A DNA stretch of 64,000 bases. Source: Thioalkalivibrio nitratireducens DSM 14787 (GTDB taxonomy: Bacteria; Pseudomonadota; Gammaproteobacteria; Ectothiorhodospirales; Ectothiorhodospiraceae). Shown here piece after piece: positions 16,777-28,582 of this stretch. Made by a program: the position numbers and the translations under genes. The stretch's first letter is position 1. Each line of letters starts with the position of its first letter. The stretch covers positions 3,472,001 through 3,536,000 of the forward strand of contig NC_019902.2 in the NCBI RefSeq assembly GCF_000321415.2. The letters run 5' to 3'. A model generated the notes under the pieces. That model saw only the letters and a program-made list of their open reading frames with translations, made no database searches and was not told where the DNA came from.

Positions 16777-17460
16777 CTATTCCCGCGCGTCCGCGGCCCC
16801 GCGCCCGGCGGTCTGGCGGGCGAGCAAGGCCACGAACTCGTCGCTGAAGTTCTCGAAACGACCGATCACCCGGTCCACGTCGGTCGCGAACCGGTTGTAG
16901 GCGATCACCGCCGGAATCGCCGCGAACAGCCCGAGCGCGGTCGCGATCAGCGCCTCGGCGATCCCCGGGGCGACCATCGCCAGCGTCGCCTGCTGCACTC
17001 CCGAGAGCCCCAGGAATGCGTGCATGATGCCCCAGACGGTCCCGAACAACCCGATGTAGGGGCTGGTGGAACCGACCGTCGCGAGAAACTGCAGATAGCG
17101 TTCCAGATCCTCGCTTTCGCGTGCGATCGCGACCCGCATCGAGCGGTGCGTGGCATCGACGACGTGGGGCGGATGCTGGCGCACCCGCAGGAACTCCTTG
17201 AACCCCGAGGAAAAAACGTGCTCCATCCCGGACATGTCGGTCTTGCGGCGGACCCCGTCGTAGAGGTGGGCCAGATCCACCCCGGACCAGAACCGTTCCT
17301 CGAAATCGTCGGCCGCCCGGTGCGCCAGCTTGATCGTGCGGGCCTTGACCAGGATCGCCAGCCATGACAGCACCGAAGCCACCACCAGGATCACCATGAC
17401 CAATTGCACGATCAGGCTGGCATCCATGATCAGCCGGTATAGGGAGAGGTCCACGCTCAC
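16777..17460 (-). CDS. tolQ: Tol-Pal channel protein TolQ
   Basis: The 227-residue inner-membrane protein has three membrane segments: residues about 16-36, a second around 135-155 ([21 protein letters not shown]) and a third around 165-190. This is the MotA/TolQ/ExbB arrangement. The start codon is GTG (17460), overlapping the stop of ybgC as GTGA. Conserved [10 protein letters not shown] is present. Confidence 0.96.
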   Translation of the reverse strand: MSVDLSLYRLIMDASLIVQLVMVILVVASVLSWLAILVKARTIKLAHRAADDFEERFWSGVDLAHLYDGVRRKTDMSGMEHVFSSGFKEFLRVRQHPPHVVDATHRSMRVAIARESEDLERYLQFLATVGSTSPYIGLFGTVWGIMHAFLGLSGVQQATLAMVAPGIAEALIATALGLFAAIPAVIAYNRFATDVDRVIGRFENFSDEFVALLARQTAGRGAADARE

Positions 17461-17909
17461 AGTTCGTCTCCTAAATCCGATTCAACCGCCGCCCGGACGG
17501 GGGCGGGGATGGCCACCGGCACGAAGCGCTCGGCATCCACGCAGGCCAGGCGGACCGACGCCCGGACCAGTTCCATCGCATCGCGCCAAACCACCTGTCC
17601 CACGTCCAGGCTCGCGCGGCCCAGGGCCACGGGCCGGCAGCTCACGGACAGGGCGTCGTTGAAACGCGCGGGTCGCCGCAGTTCGAGGCCCACCGAGCGC
17701 ACCACGAACAGGATCCCGCTGTCGTCCCGCAGGCGATCCTGCTCGAATCCGCGCCCGCGCAGCCACTCGGTGCGCGCGCGCTCCATGAACTTCAGGTAGT
17801 TCGCGTAGTACACCACGCCGCCGGCATCGGTGTCCTCGTAATACACTCGGACCGGCCAGACGAACGCGGCACCGCGCCCAACGGCCGCCGGCGGCAGAGG
17901 TTTCACCAT
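17457..17909 (-). CDS. ybgC: Acyl-CoA thioesterase YbgC
   Basis: The 150-residue hotdog-fold thioesterase of the tol-pal operon hydrolyses acyl-CoA thioesters in the cytoplasm. The catalytic segment [17 protein letters not shown] with its aspartate lies at residues 23-39. It overlaps ruvB by one base (TGATG) and tolQ by four. This fixes the order ruvB-ybgC-tolQ in one transcript. Confidence 0.95.
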   Translation of the reverse strand: MVKPLPPAAVGRGAAFVWPVRVYYEDTDAGGVVYYANYLKFMERARTEWLRGRGFEQDRLRDDSGILFVVRSVGLELRRPARFNDALSVSCRPVALGRASLDVGQVVWRDAMELVRASVRLACVDAERFVPVAIPAPVRAAVESDLGDEL

Positions 17910-18964
17910 CAGCCCTCGCCTCCCGGCGCACCGGGAAAGCCGAACAGGTCCGGCCGGGCCGACACCCGATCGGGCAGCCCCAGCAGCAGAAAGGTCTGCC
18001 GGGTCGCCTGCCGCCCGCGCGGCGTACGCATCAGGTAGCCCTGCTGGATCAGGAACGGTTCCACGACATCCTCCAGTGTTCCCCGGTCCTCGTTCAGCGC
18101 GGTGGACAGACTGTCGACTCCCACCGGACCACCGTCGAATTTCTCCACCAGGATCTCCAGCAGCCGCCGGTCCTGCGCATCAAGCCCGGCGGCGTCGATC
18201 GCCAGCAGATCGAGCGCCTCGCCCGACACCGGACCGGAGATGTGCCCGTCGGCGCGCACCTGCGCGTAATCGCGGACCCGGCGCAGCAGGCGGTTGGCCA
18301 GGCGCGGCGTCCCGCGCGCGCGGCGCGCGATCTCGATCGCGCCGTCATCATCGATGCCAACCTCGAGCAGCGAGGCCGCCCGGCGCACGATCCCCGCCAG
18401 ATCCTGCACATTGTAATGCTCCAGCCGCTGGACGATGCCGAACCGGTCGCGCAAAGGTGCGGTCAACAGGCCCGCGCGGGTCGTCGCACCGACCAGCGTG
18501 AACGGCGGCAGGTCGAGCTTGATCGAGCGAGCCGCCGGACCCTCGCCGATCATGATGTCGAGCTGGAAGTCCTCCAACGCGGGGTACAGCACCTCCTCGA
18601 CCACCGCTGGCAGTCGATGAATCTCATCGACAAACAGCACGTCGCGGGGCTCCAGCGCCGTCAGGATCGCGGCCAGATCCCCGGCCCGCTCCAGTACCGG
18701 ACCCGATGTCTGGCGCAGCCCGACGCCGAGTTCGTGGGCGACGATGTGCGCCAGCGTGGTCTTGCCCAGCCCCGGGGGGCCGGCGATCAGCGTATGATCC
18801 AGCGCATCACCACGGCCGCGCGCGGCGCGGATGAACAGGTCCATCTGCTCGAGCACGCGCGGCTGGCCGGTGAACTCGGCCAGCCGCTGCGGACGCAGCG
18901 AAACCTCGCTTCCCCGATCCTCCGGAAGGCGGTGCATGTCGACCAGACGCGATTCCATCGTCAC
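17909..18964 (-). CDS. ruvB: Holliday junction branch-migration ATPase RuvB
   Basis: The 351-residue AAA+ motor drives branch migration with RuvA. Walker A ([11 protein letters not shown]) is near residue 62. Walker B ([10 protein letters not shown]) is near residue 110, followed by sensor 1 (GATTRAG), the arginine finger region (LRDRFG) and a C-terminal winged helix. The GTG at 18964 sits eight bases after ttgagg, better than the ATG two codons later at 18958, which is the alternative start. A gap of about 106 bp separates it from ruvA. Confidence 0.97.
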   Translation of the reverse strand: MTMESRLVDMHRLPEDRGSEVSLRPQRLAEFTGQPRVLEQMDLFIRAARGRGDALDHTLIAGPPGLGKTTLAHIVAHELGVGLRQTSGPVLERAGDLAAILTALEPRDVLFVDEIHRLPAVVEEVLYPALEDFQLDIMIGEGPAARSIKLDLPPFTLVGATTRAGLLTAPLRDRFGIVQRLEHYNVQDLAGIVRRAASLLEVGIDDDGAIEIARRARGTPRLANRLLRRVRDYAQVRADGHISGPVSGEALDLLAIDAAGLDAQDRRLLEILVEKFDGGPVGVDSLSTALNEDRGTLEDVVEPFLIQQGYLMRTPRGRQATRQTFLLLGLPDRVSARPDLFGFPGAPGGEG

Positions 18965-19070
18965 AGTATGACCTCAAGGGATCGCGGTTTACACCCGAAC
19001 CCGGGTCAATAGATACCCGCCCTGCGACCCACCGCCCGACTGCCGGATCGCACCGTACCCGCGCTTGCGT

Positions 19071-19667
19071 TCAGGACCGCAGCGTCGCACGCAGCGCGAG
19101 CCGCACTAGGGCCTCGGTGGTCTCCGCCTGGCCTCGGACCGCCGCCAGCATGCGCTCGACATCCGCCGATCGGTATCCCAGCGCCTCCAGCGCCGCCGCC
19201 GCTTCGCGCTCGATCCCCGGAGCCGGCGCGCCGGCCGCCACACCGGTTTCCGGCCCGAAGCCGAGATCCGCCAGCCGCTCGCCGAGTTCCAGCACGACCC
19301 GCTCGGCCGTGCGCTTGCCGATGCCGGGGATGCGGGTCAGCGCGGCCGTATGCCCCCCGGTGATGTGCCCCGCCAGCTCGTCCGCACCCATCGTCGAGAG
19401 CATCGCCAGCGCCAGCCGCGCGCCGATTCCGTTGACCCGGATCAGCCGCCGGAACAGATCGCGGTCACGCGCCTTCAGGAATCCGAACAGGCTGTGGGCA
19501 TCCTCGCGCACGATCAGGTGGGTGAACAGGATGACCCGGTTTCCCACTTCCGGCAGGCTGGCCAGCGTCGACAGCGGCACCTCGACGTCGTAGCCGACTC
19601 CTCCCACATCGAGCACCACGCCCTGCAGGTCGCGCACCCGCAGCACGCCCTCGAGCTGGGCGATCAT
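19071..19667 (-). CDS. ruvA: Holliday junction DNA-binding protein RuvA
   Basis: The 198-residue protein forms tetramers on four-way junctions and recruits RuvB. It has the N-terminal OB domain, two helix-hairpin-helix motifs (VNGIGARLALAMLS; IPGIGKRTAERVV) and a C-terminal RuvB-contact domain (about 150-198). The start overlaps the ruvC stop as ATGA. Confidence 0.97.
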   Translation of the reverse strand: MIAQLEGVLRVRDLQGVVLDVGGVGYDVEVPLSTLASLPEVGNRVILFTHLIVREDAHSLFGFLKARDRDLFRRLIRVNGIGARLALAMLSTMGADELAGHITGGHTAALTRIPGIGKRTAERVVLELGERLADLGFGPETGVAAGAPAPGIEREAAAALEALGYRSADVERMLAAVRGQAETTEALVRLALRATLRS

Positions 19668-20179
19668 CGCGCAGCGTCCTGCGCGGCGGCCAGGCGCCGG
19701 CTCGAGTAGCCGCGGGTCTGCTCGGTGTGCGAGTGGCAGACAGCCACAGCCAGCGCATCCGCCGCATCCGCGGCCAGCGGCTCTTCGATGCGCAGGATCT
19801 GGCGCATCATGTGCTGGACCTGCGTCTTGTCCGCGCGTCCGCTGCCAACCACGGCGAGTTTCACCGCCCGGGGCGCGTATTCGAACACGGGCAGACCCGC
19901 CTGGGCCGCCGCGCAGATCGCGGCACCGCGCGCCTGCCCAAGCTTCAATGCGGACTGTGCATTGCGTGCCAGGAACACCGATTCGATCGCGAGCGCCTCG
20001 GGCCGCAGTTCGGCCACCACCCGCGCCACCCCGGCGAAGATCTCCGCCAGCCGCGCGGCCATCTCGCCGGCAGCCGGCCGGATCACGCCGAATCCGACCG
20101 GATACAGCGCGCCACCGTGCGTCTCCACCACCGCAAACCCGGTCACCCGGGACCCCGGATCGATGCCCAGCACGCGCAT
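19664..20179 (-). CDS. ruvC: Crossover junction endodeoxyribonuclease RuvC
   Basis: The 171-residue resolvase cuts Holliday junctions. The acidic active site is visible: Asp in LGIDPGSRVTG (residue 7), Glu in LAIESVFLARN, and the aspartates of LAADAADALAVAV. It begins 4 bp after yebC ends, and overlaps ruvA. Confidence 0.97.
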   Translation of the reverse strand: MRVLGIDPGSRVTGFAVVETHGGALYPVGFGVIRPAAGEMAARLAEIFAGVARVVAELRPEALAIESVFLARNAQSALKLGQARGAAICAAAQAGLPVFEYAPRAVKLAVVGSGRADKTQVQHMMRQILRIEEPLAADAADALAVAVCHSHTEQTRGYSSRRLAAAQDAAR

Positions 20180-20183
20180 CGGA

Positions 20184-20924
20184 TCAGGCGCCGGTCACGG
20201 ATTCGGGAAAGTCGGCGTTGGTGTAGACGTTCTGGACATCGTCGAGATCGTCGAGCATGTTCAGCAGCTTCAGTACCGACTGCGCGGTTTCCTCGTCGAG
20301 CGGGGCCAGGGTTCCCGCGCGCATCGTGACCTCGGCGTTCTCGGGTTCCACCCCGTGCTCGCGCAGCGCCGCGAGTACCGGCTCGAAGTCCTCGGGGCCG
20401 GTCAGCACCTCGATCGCGCCGTCGTCGTCCACCTGCACGTCCTCGGCACCGCCTTCGAGCGCGGCTTCCATCACCTTCTCGTCGTCGGTGCCCGCCGGAT
20501 ACTCGATCACGCCCTTCTTCTCGAACAGGTAGGCGACCGAGCCGTCGGTGCCCAGGTTACCGCCGGTCTTGGTGAACGCGTGCCGCACATCGGCCACGGT
20601 CCGGTTGCGGTTGTCGGTCATGCAGTCGACCAGGATCGCGGCGCCACCCGGGCCATAGCCCTCGTAGCGCACCTCCTCGTAGGCGTCGCCCTCCATCGCG
20701 CCAGCGCCGCGCTTGACTGCGCGATCGATGGTGTCGCGGGTCATGTTCGCGGCCAGCGCCTTGTCGGTCGCCAGGCGCAGGCGCGGGTTCGACGCGGGGT
20801 CCGCACCCCCAGCCCGTGCCGCGACGGTGATCTCGCGGATCAGTTTGGTGAAGAGCTTGCCCCGCTTGGCATCCTGGGCGTTCTTGCGGTGCTGGATGTT
20901 CGCCCATTTGCTGTGACCGGCCAT
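20184..20924 (-). CDS. yebC: YebC/PmpR family protein
   Basis: The 246-residue protein starts with the diagnostic [18 protein letters not shown] at 20924; the frame further upstream is not coding. The three-domain TACO1/YebC fold is indicated by [16 protein letters not shown] and the acidic central domain. Members act as transcriptional regulators or help ribosomes through proline-rich stretches; which applies here is unknown. It heads the yebC-ruvCAB series. Confidence 0.96.
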   Translation of the reverse strand: MAGHSKWANIQHRKNAQDAKRGKLFTKLIREITVAARAGGADPASNPRLRLATDKALAANMTRDTIDRAVKRGAGAMEGDAYEEVRYEGYGPGGAAILVDCMTDNRNRTVADVRHAFTKTGGNLGTDGSVAYLFEKKGVIEYPAGTDDEKVMEAALEGGAEDVQVDDDGAIEVLTGPEDFEPVLAALREHGVEPENAEVTMRAGTLAPLDEETAQSVLKLLNMLDDLDDVQNVYTNADFPESVTGA

Positions 20925-21018
20925 CGTGCGTCCCGTGTCGTTGAATGAAAAAGCTGAAGAATGTTCCGCGCCAGTGTACCCGCTGCCGCCGGTCCTGGCC
21001 GCCCGTCGCCCCCGCGGC

Positions 21019-21636
21019 TCAGAATTCGCCCTGCTCCAGGAACCGGACCACCGCATCCGCGACCGGGCCCGCCAGCAGCAGGCGGAAATGCCCGTAGGGC
21101 ACTTCGAGATGGTGGACCACCTCCGGCCCGTAGGTCTCGTCGACCGCGACCGTGCCGTCGTTGGGGCGGGGCAGCGTCCCGGGCAGCAGGCTGCCGACGC
21201 CAAGCCCGCGGTTGCCCGCGATCATGCCGATCCTGCGGCCCTGCAGCGCCGGGCTGCCGCCCACCAGGCCGCGGTCCAGCGCCGCCCCGAGCCACCAGCG
21301 CCCGGCCCGCGTGCCGGCCATGCGCGCCGCGCTGCGGCTGCCCGCCAGCGGCGCCCCGAGCATCACGATGCGCCCGGGGCGCTGTACCGGGGCAAGCGCG
21401 AACAGGTGGCGCACGACCATGCCGCCCAGGCTATGCGCGACCAGATGGATTACCTCGCCCGGAATCCGCTCCAGGAAGACCCTCAGGCAGCGCGCCGCCT
21501 GCTCGGGGGTTTCGCGGCGCGAACGATAGCGGAACGCGTGGACTTCGAACCCGTGCCGCTGCAGTCGCCGGCGCAGCGGCCACATCTCGACACCGGTCAG
21601 GTGCCAGCCGTGGATGGTGACGACACTGGCCCGCAT
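21019..21636 (-). CDS. Alpha/beta hydrolase, lipase/PGAP1-like
   Basis: The 205-residue protein has the nucleophile elbow AHSLGG (residues about 67-72), an early oxyanion motif (TIHGWHLTG), a later aspartate in [11 protein letters not shown] and the histidine in PYGHF. It thus has a complete Ser-Asp-His set. The fold and the HxxxxR pattern near GMVVRHLF resemble small triacylglycerol lipases and esterases. The substrate is unknown. No signal peptide is present. It starts 12 bp after aspS. Confidence 0.8.
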   Translation of the reverse strand: MRASVVTIHGWHLTGVEMWPLRRRLQRHGFEVHAFRYRSRRETPEQAARCLRVFLERIPGEVIHLVAHSLGGMVVRHLFALAPVQRPGRIVMLGAPLAGSRSAARMAGTRAGRWWLGAALDRGLVGGSPALQGRRIGMIAGNRGLGVGSLLPGTLPRPNDGTVAVDETYGPEVVHHLEVPYGHFRLLLAGPVADAVVRFLEQGEF

Positions 21637-21648
21637 CGGGCGCCGGAA

Positions 21649-23427
<1,779 letters not shown>

Positions 23428-23516
23428 TGCGCCAGTTCCAAGCCAGAAAGGCGGGTTCCGCCCGGTTGATGGGTCGGCGGGCGGCACCGCCGCCCGCGCA
23501 AAAAGGGGCTGGGATG

Positions 23517-24182
23517 TTACGGTTTGGTCATCCCCGGCGCAAGCTTCGCGCCGGCCTTCACGCCGCCCTTCGCCAACGGCGGCCACTCCGGCACCACGAC
23601 CCCCAGCGACATCACGAATTTCAGACCGTCCTCGACCGACATGTCGAGTTCGACCGCATCCTCGCGCGGGACCATGATCACGAACCCGGAGGTCGGATTC
23701 GGCGTGGTCGGGACGAACACGGTCAGCACGTCGCGCTCGGTCCGCGCCTGCACCTCGCCGACGCCGACGCCGGTCTGGAATCCGAGCGTCCACAGCCCCT
23801 TGCGCGGATACTCGACCAGCAGCACGCGCCGGAACGACTGGCCGCCGTCGTCGAACACGGTGCGCATCACCTGTTTCACCGCACTGTAGATCGACCGGAC
23901 CAACGGGATCCGATCCACGATCGCCTCGCCCAGTTCGACCAGCTTCCGCCCGACGATGTTTGCCGCAACCACACCGGTCGCGAACACGATCACGATCGCG
24001 ACCACCACCCCGGTGCCCGGCACGCTGAAACCAAGAATCGCCTCCGGGCGCCAGCTCGCGGGCAGCAGCAGGATGGTGAAATCGAGCGCGTCGACCAGGA
24101 ACTTGATGATCAACCCGGTCACGATCAGCGGGACCCAGACCAGCAGTCCCGCGATCAGGTAGCGACGCAGGTGGCTCAGCAC
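23517..24182 (-). CDS. DUF502 membrane protein
   Basis: The 221-residue protein has two membrane segments (residues about 9-30 and 55-78) followed by the family's conserved [15 protein letters not shown] and [10 protein letters not shown] regions and a cytoplasmic domain with [16 protein letters not shown]. The family is widespread and of unknown function. It usually lies beside aspS or fmdB, as here: 11 bp after fmdB and 89 bp before aspS. Confidence 0.9.
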   Translation of the reverse strand: MLSHLRRYLIAGLLVWVPLIVTGLIIKFLVDALDFTILLLPASWRPEAILGFSVPGTGVVVAIVIVFATGVVAANIVGRKLVELGEAIVDRIPLVRSIYSAVKQVMRTVFDDGGQSFRRVLLVEYPRKGLWTLGFQTGVGVGEVQARTERDVLTVFVPTTPNPTSGFVIMVPREDAVELDMSVEDGLKFVMSLGVVVPEWPPLAKGGVKAGAKLAPGMTKP

Positions 24183-24193
24183 CGGTCAGGCAC

Positions 24194-24484
24194 TCATGCC
24201 GGCGGGGCTGCGCAGGATCCGGAGCCGCAGGCCGGCGCACCGCACCCCCCGGCGGGGCCGGAATCGGTCCTGGTCGCATCCTCCTTCAGGTTGCGGCGCT
24301 TGTCCTTCTTGAAGTCGGTCTCGTACCAGCCACCACCGGACAGGCGGAACCCGGCGGCCGACACCAGCTTGTTCAGGGCACTCGTCCCGCAGGCCGGGCA
24401 GTCGGTCAGCACGGGGTCGCTCAGCTTCTGGATGACCTCAGTACGGTCGCCACAGGCACTGCACTCGTATTCGTAAATCGGCAT
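24194..24484 (-). CDS. FmdB-family zinc-ribbon protein
   Basis: The 96-residue protein begins [17 protein letters not shown]. It has two CxxC pairs (CSAC, CPAC) forming a zinc ribbon, then a glycine/cysteine-rich tail ([13 protein letters not shown]). The family is named for a presumed regulator of formamidase, but its role is largely unproven. It is the first gene of the fmdB-DUF502-aspS series. Confidence 0.9.
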   Translation of the reverse strand: MPIYEYECSACGDRTEVIQKLSDPVLTDCPACGTSALNKLVSAAGFRLSGGGWYETDFKKDKRRNLKEDATRTDSGPAGGCGAPACGSGSCAAPPA

Positions 24485-24620
24485 GTTTCGAACTCCGGAT
24501 GTTGAACAGGGATGCGCGTATTATGCGACTGAATCCTGTGAAATAAAGTACCCCCCCTGCGACAATCGGCGCGGGACACACCAGGCCGGCGCAACGGTGG
24601 AGAAGAATTGGAACGAATCC

Positions 24621-24998
24621 ATGGCGGACAAGATCGTGATCATGCTGCTGAACCTGAATCTCGAACGCCCGACCACCCTCGGCGCACCGTTTTTCCAGGC
24701 CACGGTCGCCGCGGTGATGGATCTGGAGGTGGAGATGTACTTCGCCGGCGACAGCGCGAAACTGCTGATCCGGGGCGTTGCCGAGACCATTCACCCGGGC
24801 ACGGCACATGAGAAATCGGTCTACAGCTTCATGCAGGATGCGCATGAGGCGGGTTGCCGGTTTTTCGCCTGTGCCGGAGCCATGGAAGAACACGGCCTGA
24901 CCCTGGACAATGCGATCCCGCAACTCGATGGCGTGCACGGCGGCGGCACATTCATCGGCGAGGTGATCGAGGACCACGTGGTGACCCTGACCTACTGA
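24621..24998 (+). CDS. DsrE-like sulfur-carrier-family protein
   Basis: The 125-residue protein starts MADKIVIMLLNLNLE and shows the DsrE/TusD-type fold: strand-helix with an early TLGAPFFQATVAAVMDLEVEMYFAG segment, then a cysteine pair in GCRFFACAGAMEEHGL. The cysteine after FFA occupies the place of the persulfide-carrying residue in DsrE-like proteins. Those proteins move sulfane sulfur in the cytoplasm of sulfur oxidisers. No dsr or tus partners are adjacent, so its partner is unknown. The spacing to the next gene is 18 bp. The start at 24621 is preferred because family resemblance begins there; upstream codons are not coding-like. Confidence 0.75.
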   Translation: MADKIVIMLLNLNLERPTTLGAPFFQATVAAVMDLEVEMYFAGDSAKLLIRGVAETIHPGTAHEKSVYSFMQDAHEAGCRFFACAGAMEEHGLTLDNAIPQLDGVHGGGTFIGEVIEDHVVTLTY

Positions 24999-25016
24999 CA
25001 TGACCGACCGTTTGAC

Positions 25017-25868
25017 ATGACCAACCGTGCCCGCACCGTACTCGTGACCGGCTGCTCCTCCGGTATCGGAGAGCACGTGGCACTGGCCCTGCACGAGCGC
25101 GGGTACCGGGTCTTTGCGACTGCGCGCAGCAGCGAGGCGGTCGCACGTCTGAAAAGCCAGGGTCTTGAAGCCCTGCGGCTGGACCTGGACGACTCGGCGA
25201 GCATCCGCAGTGCGGTGCACGAGGTGCTCGCGCGAACCCGCGGCGAACTGTACGCGCTGTTCAACAACGCCGGTTACGGGCAGCCTGGCGCGGTCGAGGA
25301 CCTGTCCCGCCCCGCACTGCGGGCCCAGCTCGAGACCAACGTGCTCGGCTGGCTCGAGCTGACCAACGCGGTGATCCCGGCGATGCGCAGGCGGGGCGCC
25401 GGCCGCATCATCCAGAACAGCTCGGTGCTGGGTCTGGTCGGACTGCGCATGCGCGGGGCCTACGTATGTTCCAAATTCGCGCTGGAGGGCCTCAGCGACG
25501 TGCTGCGCCAGGAACTGCACGGCAGCGGCATTCACGTGGCGCTGGTCGAACCCGGCCCGATCCGCAGCCGCTTCCGCGCCAACGCTTTTCTCGCCTACCG
25601 GCGCTTCATCCGCCCGCGCGAGAGCCACTGGCGCGAAACCTACGAACGCATGGAACGCCGCCTCGCACACGCGGAGCGGGAAGCCCCGTTCACGCTGGGG
25701 CCGGAGGCCGTGCTGAAGGCGGTCGTGCATGCGCTCGAGGCGCGTCGGCCGAAGACCCGCTACCGGGTGACCGTGCCGACCCACCTGTTCGCGACCCTGA
25801 GATGGCTGCTGCCGACCCGGGTCATGGACACCGTGATGCGCATGGTGTCCCGGGGGGAAAACCGCTGA
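25017..25868 (+). CDS. Short-chain dehydrogenase/reductase
   Basis: The 283-residue classical SDR has the NAD(P)-binding TGCSSGIG (residues about 11-18), NNAG, catalytic serine in QNSSVLG, and YVCSK (Tyr and Lys). An arginine in TARSSE after the second strand suggests NADP(H). The substrate is unknown. It sits 18 bp after the DsrE-like gene and is probably in the same transcript. Confidence 0.9.
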   Translation: MTNRARTVLVTGCSSGIGEHVALALHERGYRVFATARSSEAVARLKSQGLEALRLDLDDSASIRSAVHEVLARTRGELYALFNNAGYGQPGAVEDLSRPALRAQLETNVLGWLELTNAVIPAMRRRGAGRIIQNSSVLGLVGLRMRGAYVCSKFALEGLSDVLRQELHGSGIHVALVEPGPIRSRFRANAFLAYRRFIRPRESHWRETYERMERRLAHAEREAPFTLGPEAVLKAVVHALEARRPKTRYRVTVPTHLFATLRWLLPTRVMDTVMRMVSRGENR

Positions 25869-25872
25869 CGGC

Positions 25873-25925
25873 CATGCTCCCTCTCTTGCGAGTGGGCGAG
25901 GGGGCACGCTCCTCTCCCGGAACAG
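25873..25925. repeat. Dispersed GC-rich palindromic element, copy 1
   Basis: This stretch (with ctcttgcgagtgggcgaggg) follows the SDR gene and resembles the segment at 62033-62060 (ctcttgcgcaggcgggcgag). It appears to be a partial copy of the element described at 36297 and 62033. Confidence 0.5.
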
Positions 25926-26017
25926 AAGAGAGAACAAGGCCCGGCACGCGGCAGGAGAACCGGAAACCGCGTTCGGACAACCGCTGAGAACCCCACCGCA
26001 CGGAGTCGCCCGCGCCG

Positions 26018-27364
26018 ATGAACCTCATCTTCCTGGTCCTGATCCTCGCCGCCTTTCTCGCCGCCGCCTGGCGTGAACTGACCGAGATCGACGCCGACAG
26101 TCAACCGATGCAGGAGCTGTCGCAGGCCGCGATCAGTTCGGCGGGCAGTGCGGTGGAACTCGCGATCGGGCTGGTCGGCGTGATGGCCCTGTTCCTGGGA
26201 CTGATGAAGATCGCCGAGGCCGGCGGACTGCTGACGGTACTGGCGCGACTGCTGCGCCCGTTGATGACCCGCCTGTTCCCGAGCGTGCCGCCGGAGCACC
26301 CGGCAATGGGCGCGATGATCCTGAACTTCTCGGCCAACATTCTCGGACTCGGCAACGCGGCGACGCCCTTCGGCATCCGCGCGATGCAGGAACTGAACAA
26401 GCTGAACCCGCACCCCGGCACCGCAACCAACGCGATGGCGCTGTTCCTCGCGATCAACACCTCCAGCATCACGCTGCTGCCGACGGGCGTGATCGCGCTG
26501 CGGGCCAGTCTGGGGTCGGCCGAGCCGGCGGCGATCCTGCCGACCACGCTGTTCGCTACCCTGTTCGCGACCATCGCCGGGATCACCAGCGCGCTGGTGC
26601 TGCAACGGTTCTTTCTGCCACCGGCTTCCGCGCCGGATGCCGGCCCTTCTGATGCGGATACTCGCGCGCCGGAGCTCCGGGAAAACCAGGCAGCCGAAGC
26701 CCGCGACAGTGGCGCGTCGGCCCAGCAGGAATCGCAACCGCTGGGGATCGACGTCCCGACGCAGGGCTATCCGGGCTGGGTGAGCGCGCTGGTGCTGCTC
26801 GGGGTACTCGGCATCATCCCGCTGACGATCCTGTACGGGCAGACGATCGCCCCCTGGATCATCCCGGGCCTGATCGTCGGCTTCCTGCTGTTCGGTGTCG
26901 CGCGGGGGGTGCGCATCTACGAGGTGTTCGTGGAGGGCGCGAAGGAGGGCTTCCAGGTCGCGCTGCGCATCATCCCGTATCTGGTCGCGATCCTGGTCGC
27001 GGTGGGCATGCTGCGCGCGAGCGGTGCGCTCGGGGTGTTCGTCGGACTGCTCGCGCCCTGGACCACGCCGCTCGGCCTGCCCCCCGAGGCGCTGCCGATG
27101 GCGCTGCTGCGCCCGCTGTCGGGCTCCGGTGCCTACGGGATCATGGCCGGCATCATGCAGGATCCGGCCACCGGTCCGGACACCCATGTCGGTCTGCTGG
27201 TCTCGACCCTGCAGGGGTCGACCGAAACCACGTTCTACGTACTCGCGGTGTACTTCGGGGCGATCCAGGTGCGCCGGGTCCGGCATACCCTGGCCGCGGC
27301 GCTGACCGCCGACGTGGTGGGCGTGATGGCGGCAGTGTTCATCGTCGGCTGGCTGTTCCTGTGA
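26018..27364 (+). CDS. SpmA-SpmB fusion, nucleoside-recognition (Gate) membrane protein
   Basis: The 448-residue protein has two Gate-type halves. Residues 1-200 resemble spore maturation protein A (NFSANILGLGNAATPFGIRAM, FLAINTSSITLLPTGVIALR). Residues about 255-448 resemble SpmB (PYLVAILVAVGMLRASGALG, RPLSGSGAYGIMAG). A polar linker separates them. Around ten membrane segments are expected. The transported substrate of this family in non-sporulating bacteria is unknown. Its stop overlaps the next start as GTGA. Confidence 0.88.
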   Translation: MNLIFLVLILAAFLAAAWRELTEIDADSQPMQELSQAAISSAGSAVELAIGLVGVMALFLGLMKIAEAGGLLTVLARLLRPLMTRLFPSVPPEHPAMGAMILNFSANILGLGNAATPFGIRAMQELNKLNPHPGTATNAMALFLAINTSSITLLPTGVIALRASLGSAEPAAILPTTLFATLFATIAGITSALVLQRFFLPPASAPDAGPSDADTRAPELRENQAAEARDSGASAQQESQPLGIDVPTQGYPGWVSALVLLGVLGIIPLTILYGQTIAPWIIPGLIVGFLLFGVARGVRIYEVFVEGAKEGFQVALRIIPYLVAILVAVGMLRASGALGVFVGLLAPWTTPLGLPPEALPMALLRPLSGSGAYGIMAGIMQDPATGPDTHVGLLVSTLQGSTETTFYVLAVYFGAIQVRRVRHTLAAALTADVVGVMAAVFIVGWLFL

Positions 27365-28551
27365 CCCGACAGCGGATGCGGCCATGGCGGCGCCGCGGCT
27401 TTCCGCCCCGTGGGCCGCACCGTTACGAGTTGCACGTCGATGGCGGCACCTTCATCCCGGCGATGCTGGGGGCGATCGAGACCGCGCGCGAGCAGGTGCT
27501 GCTCGAGATGTACCTGGTCGCCTCCGGGGCCACCGCCGAGCATTTCATCGACGCGCTGGCGGCTGCGGCCCGACGCGGGGTGGACGTGCACCTGCTGCTC
27601 GACGGCTTCGGGACACAGGGGCTCGGGTCTGCGGAACGGGCCCACCTCAGCGCCGCGGGAGTACAGCTGACCTTCTACAACCCGCTGGGATGGGTCCGCT
27701 GGCGTGTCGCCCTGTTCCGGGACCACCGCAAGCTGCTGCTGGTCGACGGTCGTCTCGCCTTCGTCGGCGGCATGGGCATCACCGATGCCTTCGACCCGGC
27801 GACCCGGGGCGCAGGGGCGCATTGGCACGAGGTGATGCTGGCGCTGGAGGGACCCTGCGTTGCCGACTGGCACAGCCTGTTCGCCGATTGCTGGCGACAG
27901 TGGAGCCGGGATGCGATTGCGCTCCCCGCCTCACTCGCGTCGCCGGCGGCGACGATACCGGACGGGCAGGTTCTGGGCCACGTCCGTGCGGGCGGACAGG
28001 CGGTGATGCGGGCGGTGCTGGCGCAGATCGGCAAGGCCCACACCCGCGTGTGGATCGCGACCGCCTATTTTGCCCCTACCCGGCGCCTGCGCAGGGCGCT
28101 GAAACGCGCGGTCCGTCGCGGGGTCGACGTGCGCCTGCTGCTCGCCGGTCCATGCAACGACCATCCGGCGGTCTGGCATGCGGGGCGCCGGTTCTACGGG
28201 CCACTGCTCCAGGCGGGCGTGCGCATTTTCGAGTACCAGCCCCGGTTCTTGCACGCGAAAATGGTGCTCTGCGACGAGTGGGCAAGCATCGGCTCCAGCA
28301 ACCTCGACCACTGGACGCTACGCTGGAACCTGGAAGCAAACCAGGCAGTCACCGGCCCGGTGTTCGCGGAGGATCTGGCCGCGGTCTTCCGGCACGACTT
28401 CACGCTCAGCGAGGAATGGACCTTTGCCGCGTGGCAGCAACGCGGCCTGCGCCTGCGCCTGCTGGAGCGGGTGCTGGGCAGCCTCGACGACCTGCTGGTG
28501 CAGTGGAGCTACCGGCGCGCGCTGCGCCATCCGCCCTCCGTGCAGGGCTGA
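27361..28551 (+). CDS. Phospholipase-D family cardiolipin synthase (ClsB-like)
   Basis: The 396-residue protein has two HxKxxxxD motifs: HRKLLLVD near residue 122 and HAKMVLCD near residue 299, each followed by the expected GG/GSSN segment. It lacks the N-terminal membrane helices of ClsA and so resembles ClsB (YbhO), which makes cardiolipin from phosphatidylglycerol and another phospholipid at the inner membrane. A GTG start overlaps the upstream stop. Confidence 0.88.
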   Translation: MTRQRMRPWRRRGFPPRGPHRYELHVDGGTFIPAMLGAIETAREQVLLEMYLVASGATAEHFIDALAAAARRGVDVHLLLDGFGTQGLGSAERAHLSAAGVQLTFYNPLGWVRWRVALFRDHRKLLLVDGRLAFVGGMGITDAFDPATRGAGAHWHEVMLALEGPCVADWHSLFADCWRQWSRDAIALPASLASPAATIPDGQVLGHVRAGGQAVMRAVLAQIGKAHTRVWIATAYFAPTRRLRRALKRAVRRGVDVRLLLAGPCNDHPAVWHAGRRFYGPLLQAGVRIFEYQPRFLHAKMVLCDEWASIGSSNLDHWTLRWNLEANQAVTGPVFAEDLAAVFRHDFTLSEEWTFAAWQQRGLRLRLLERVLGSLDDLLVQWSYRRALRHPPSVQG

Positions 28552-28582
28552 CGGGAGCGCGTTCCGTGCTGCGGCGTTGCGC

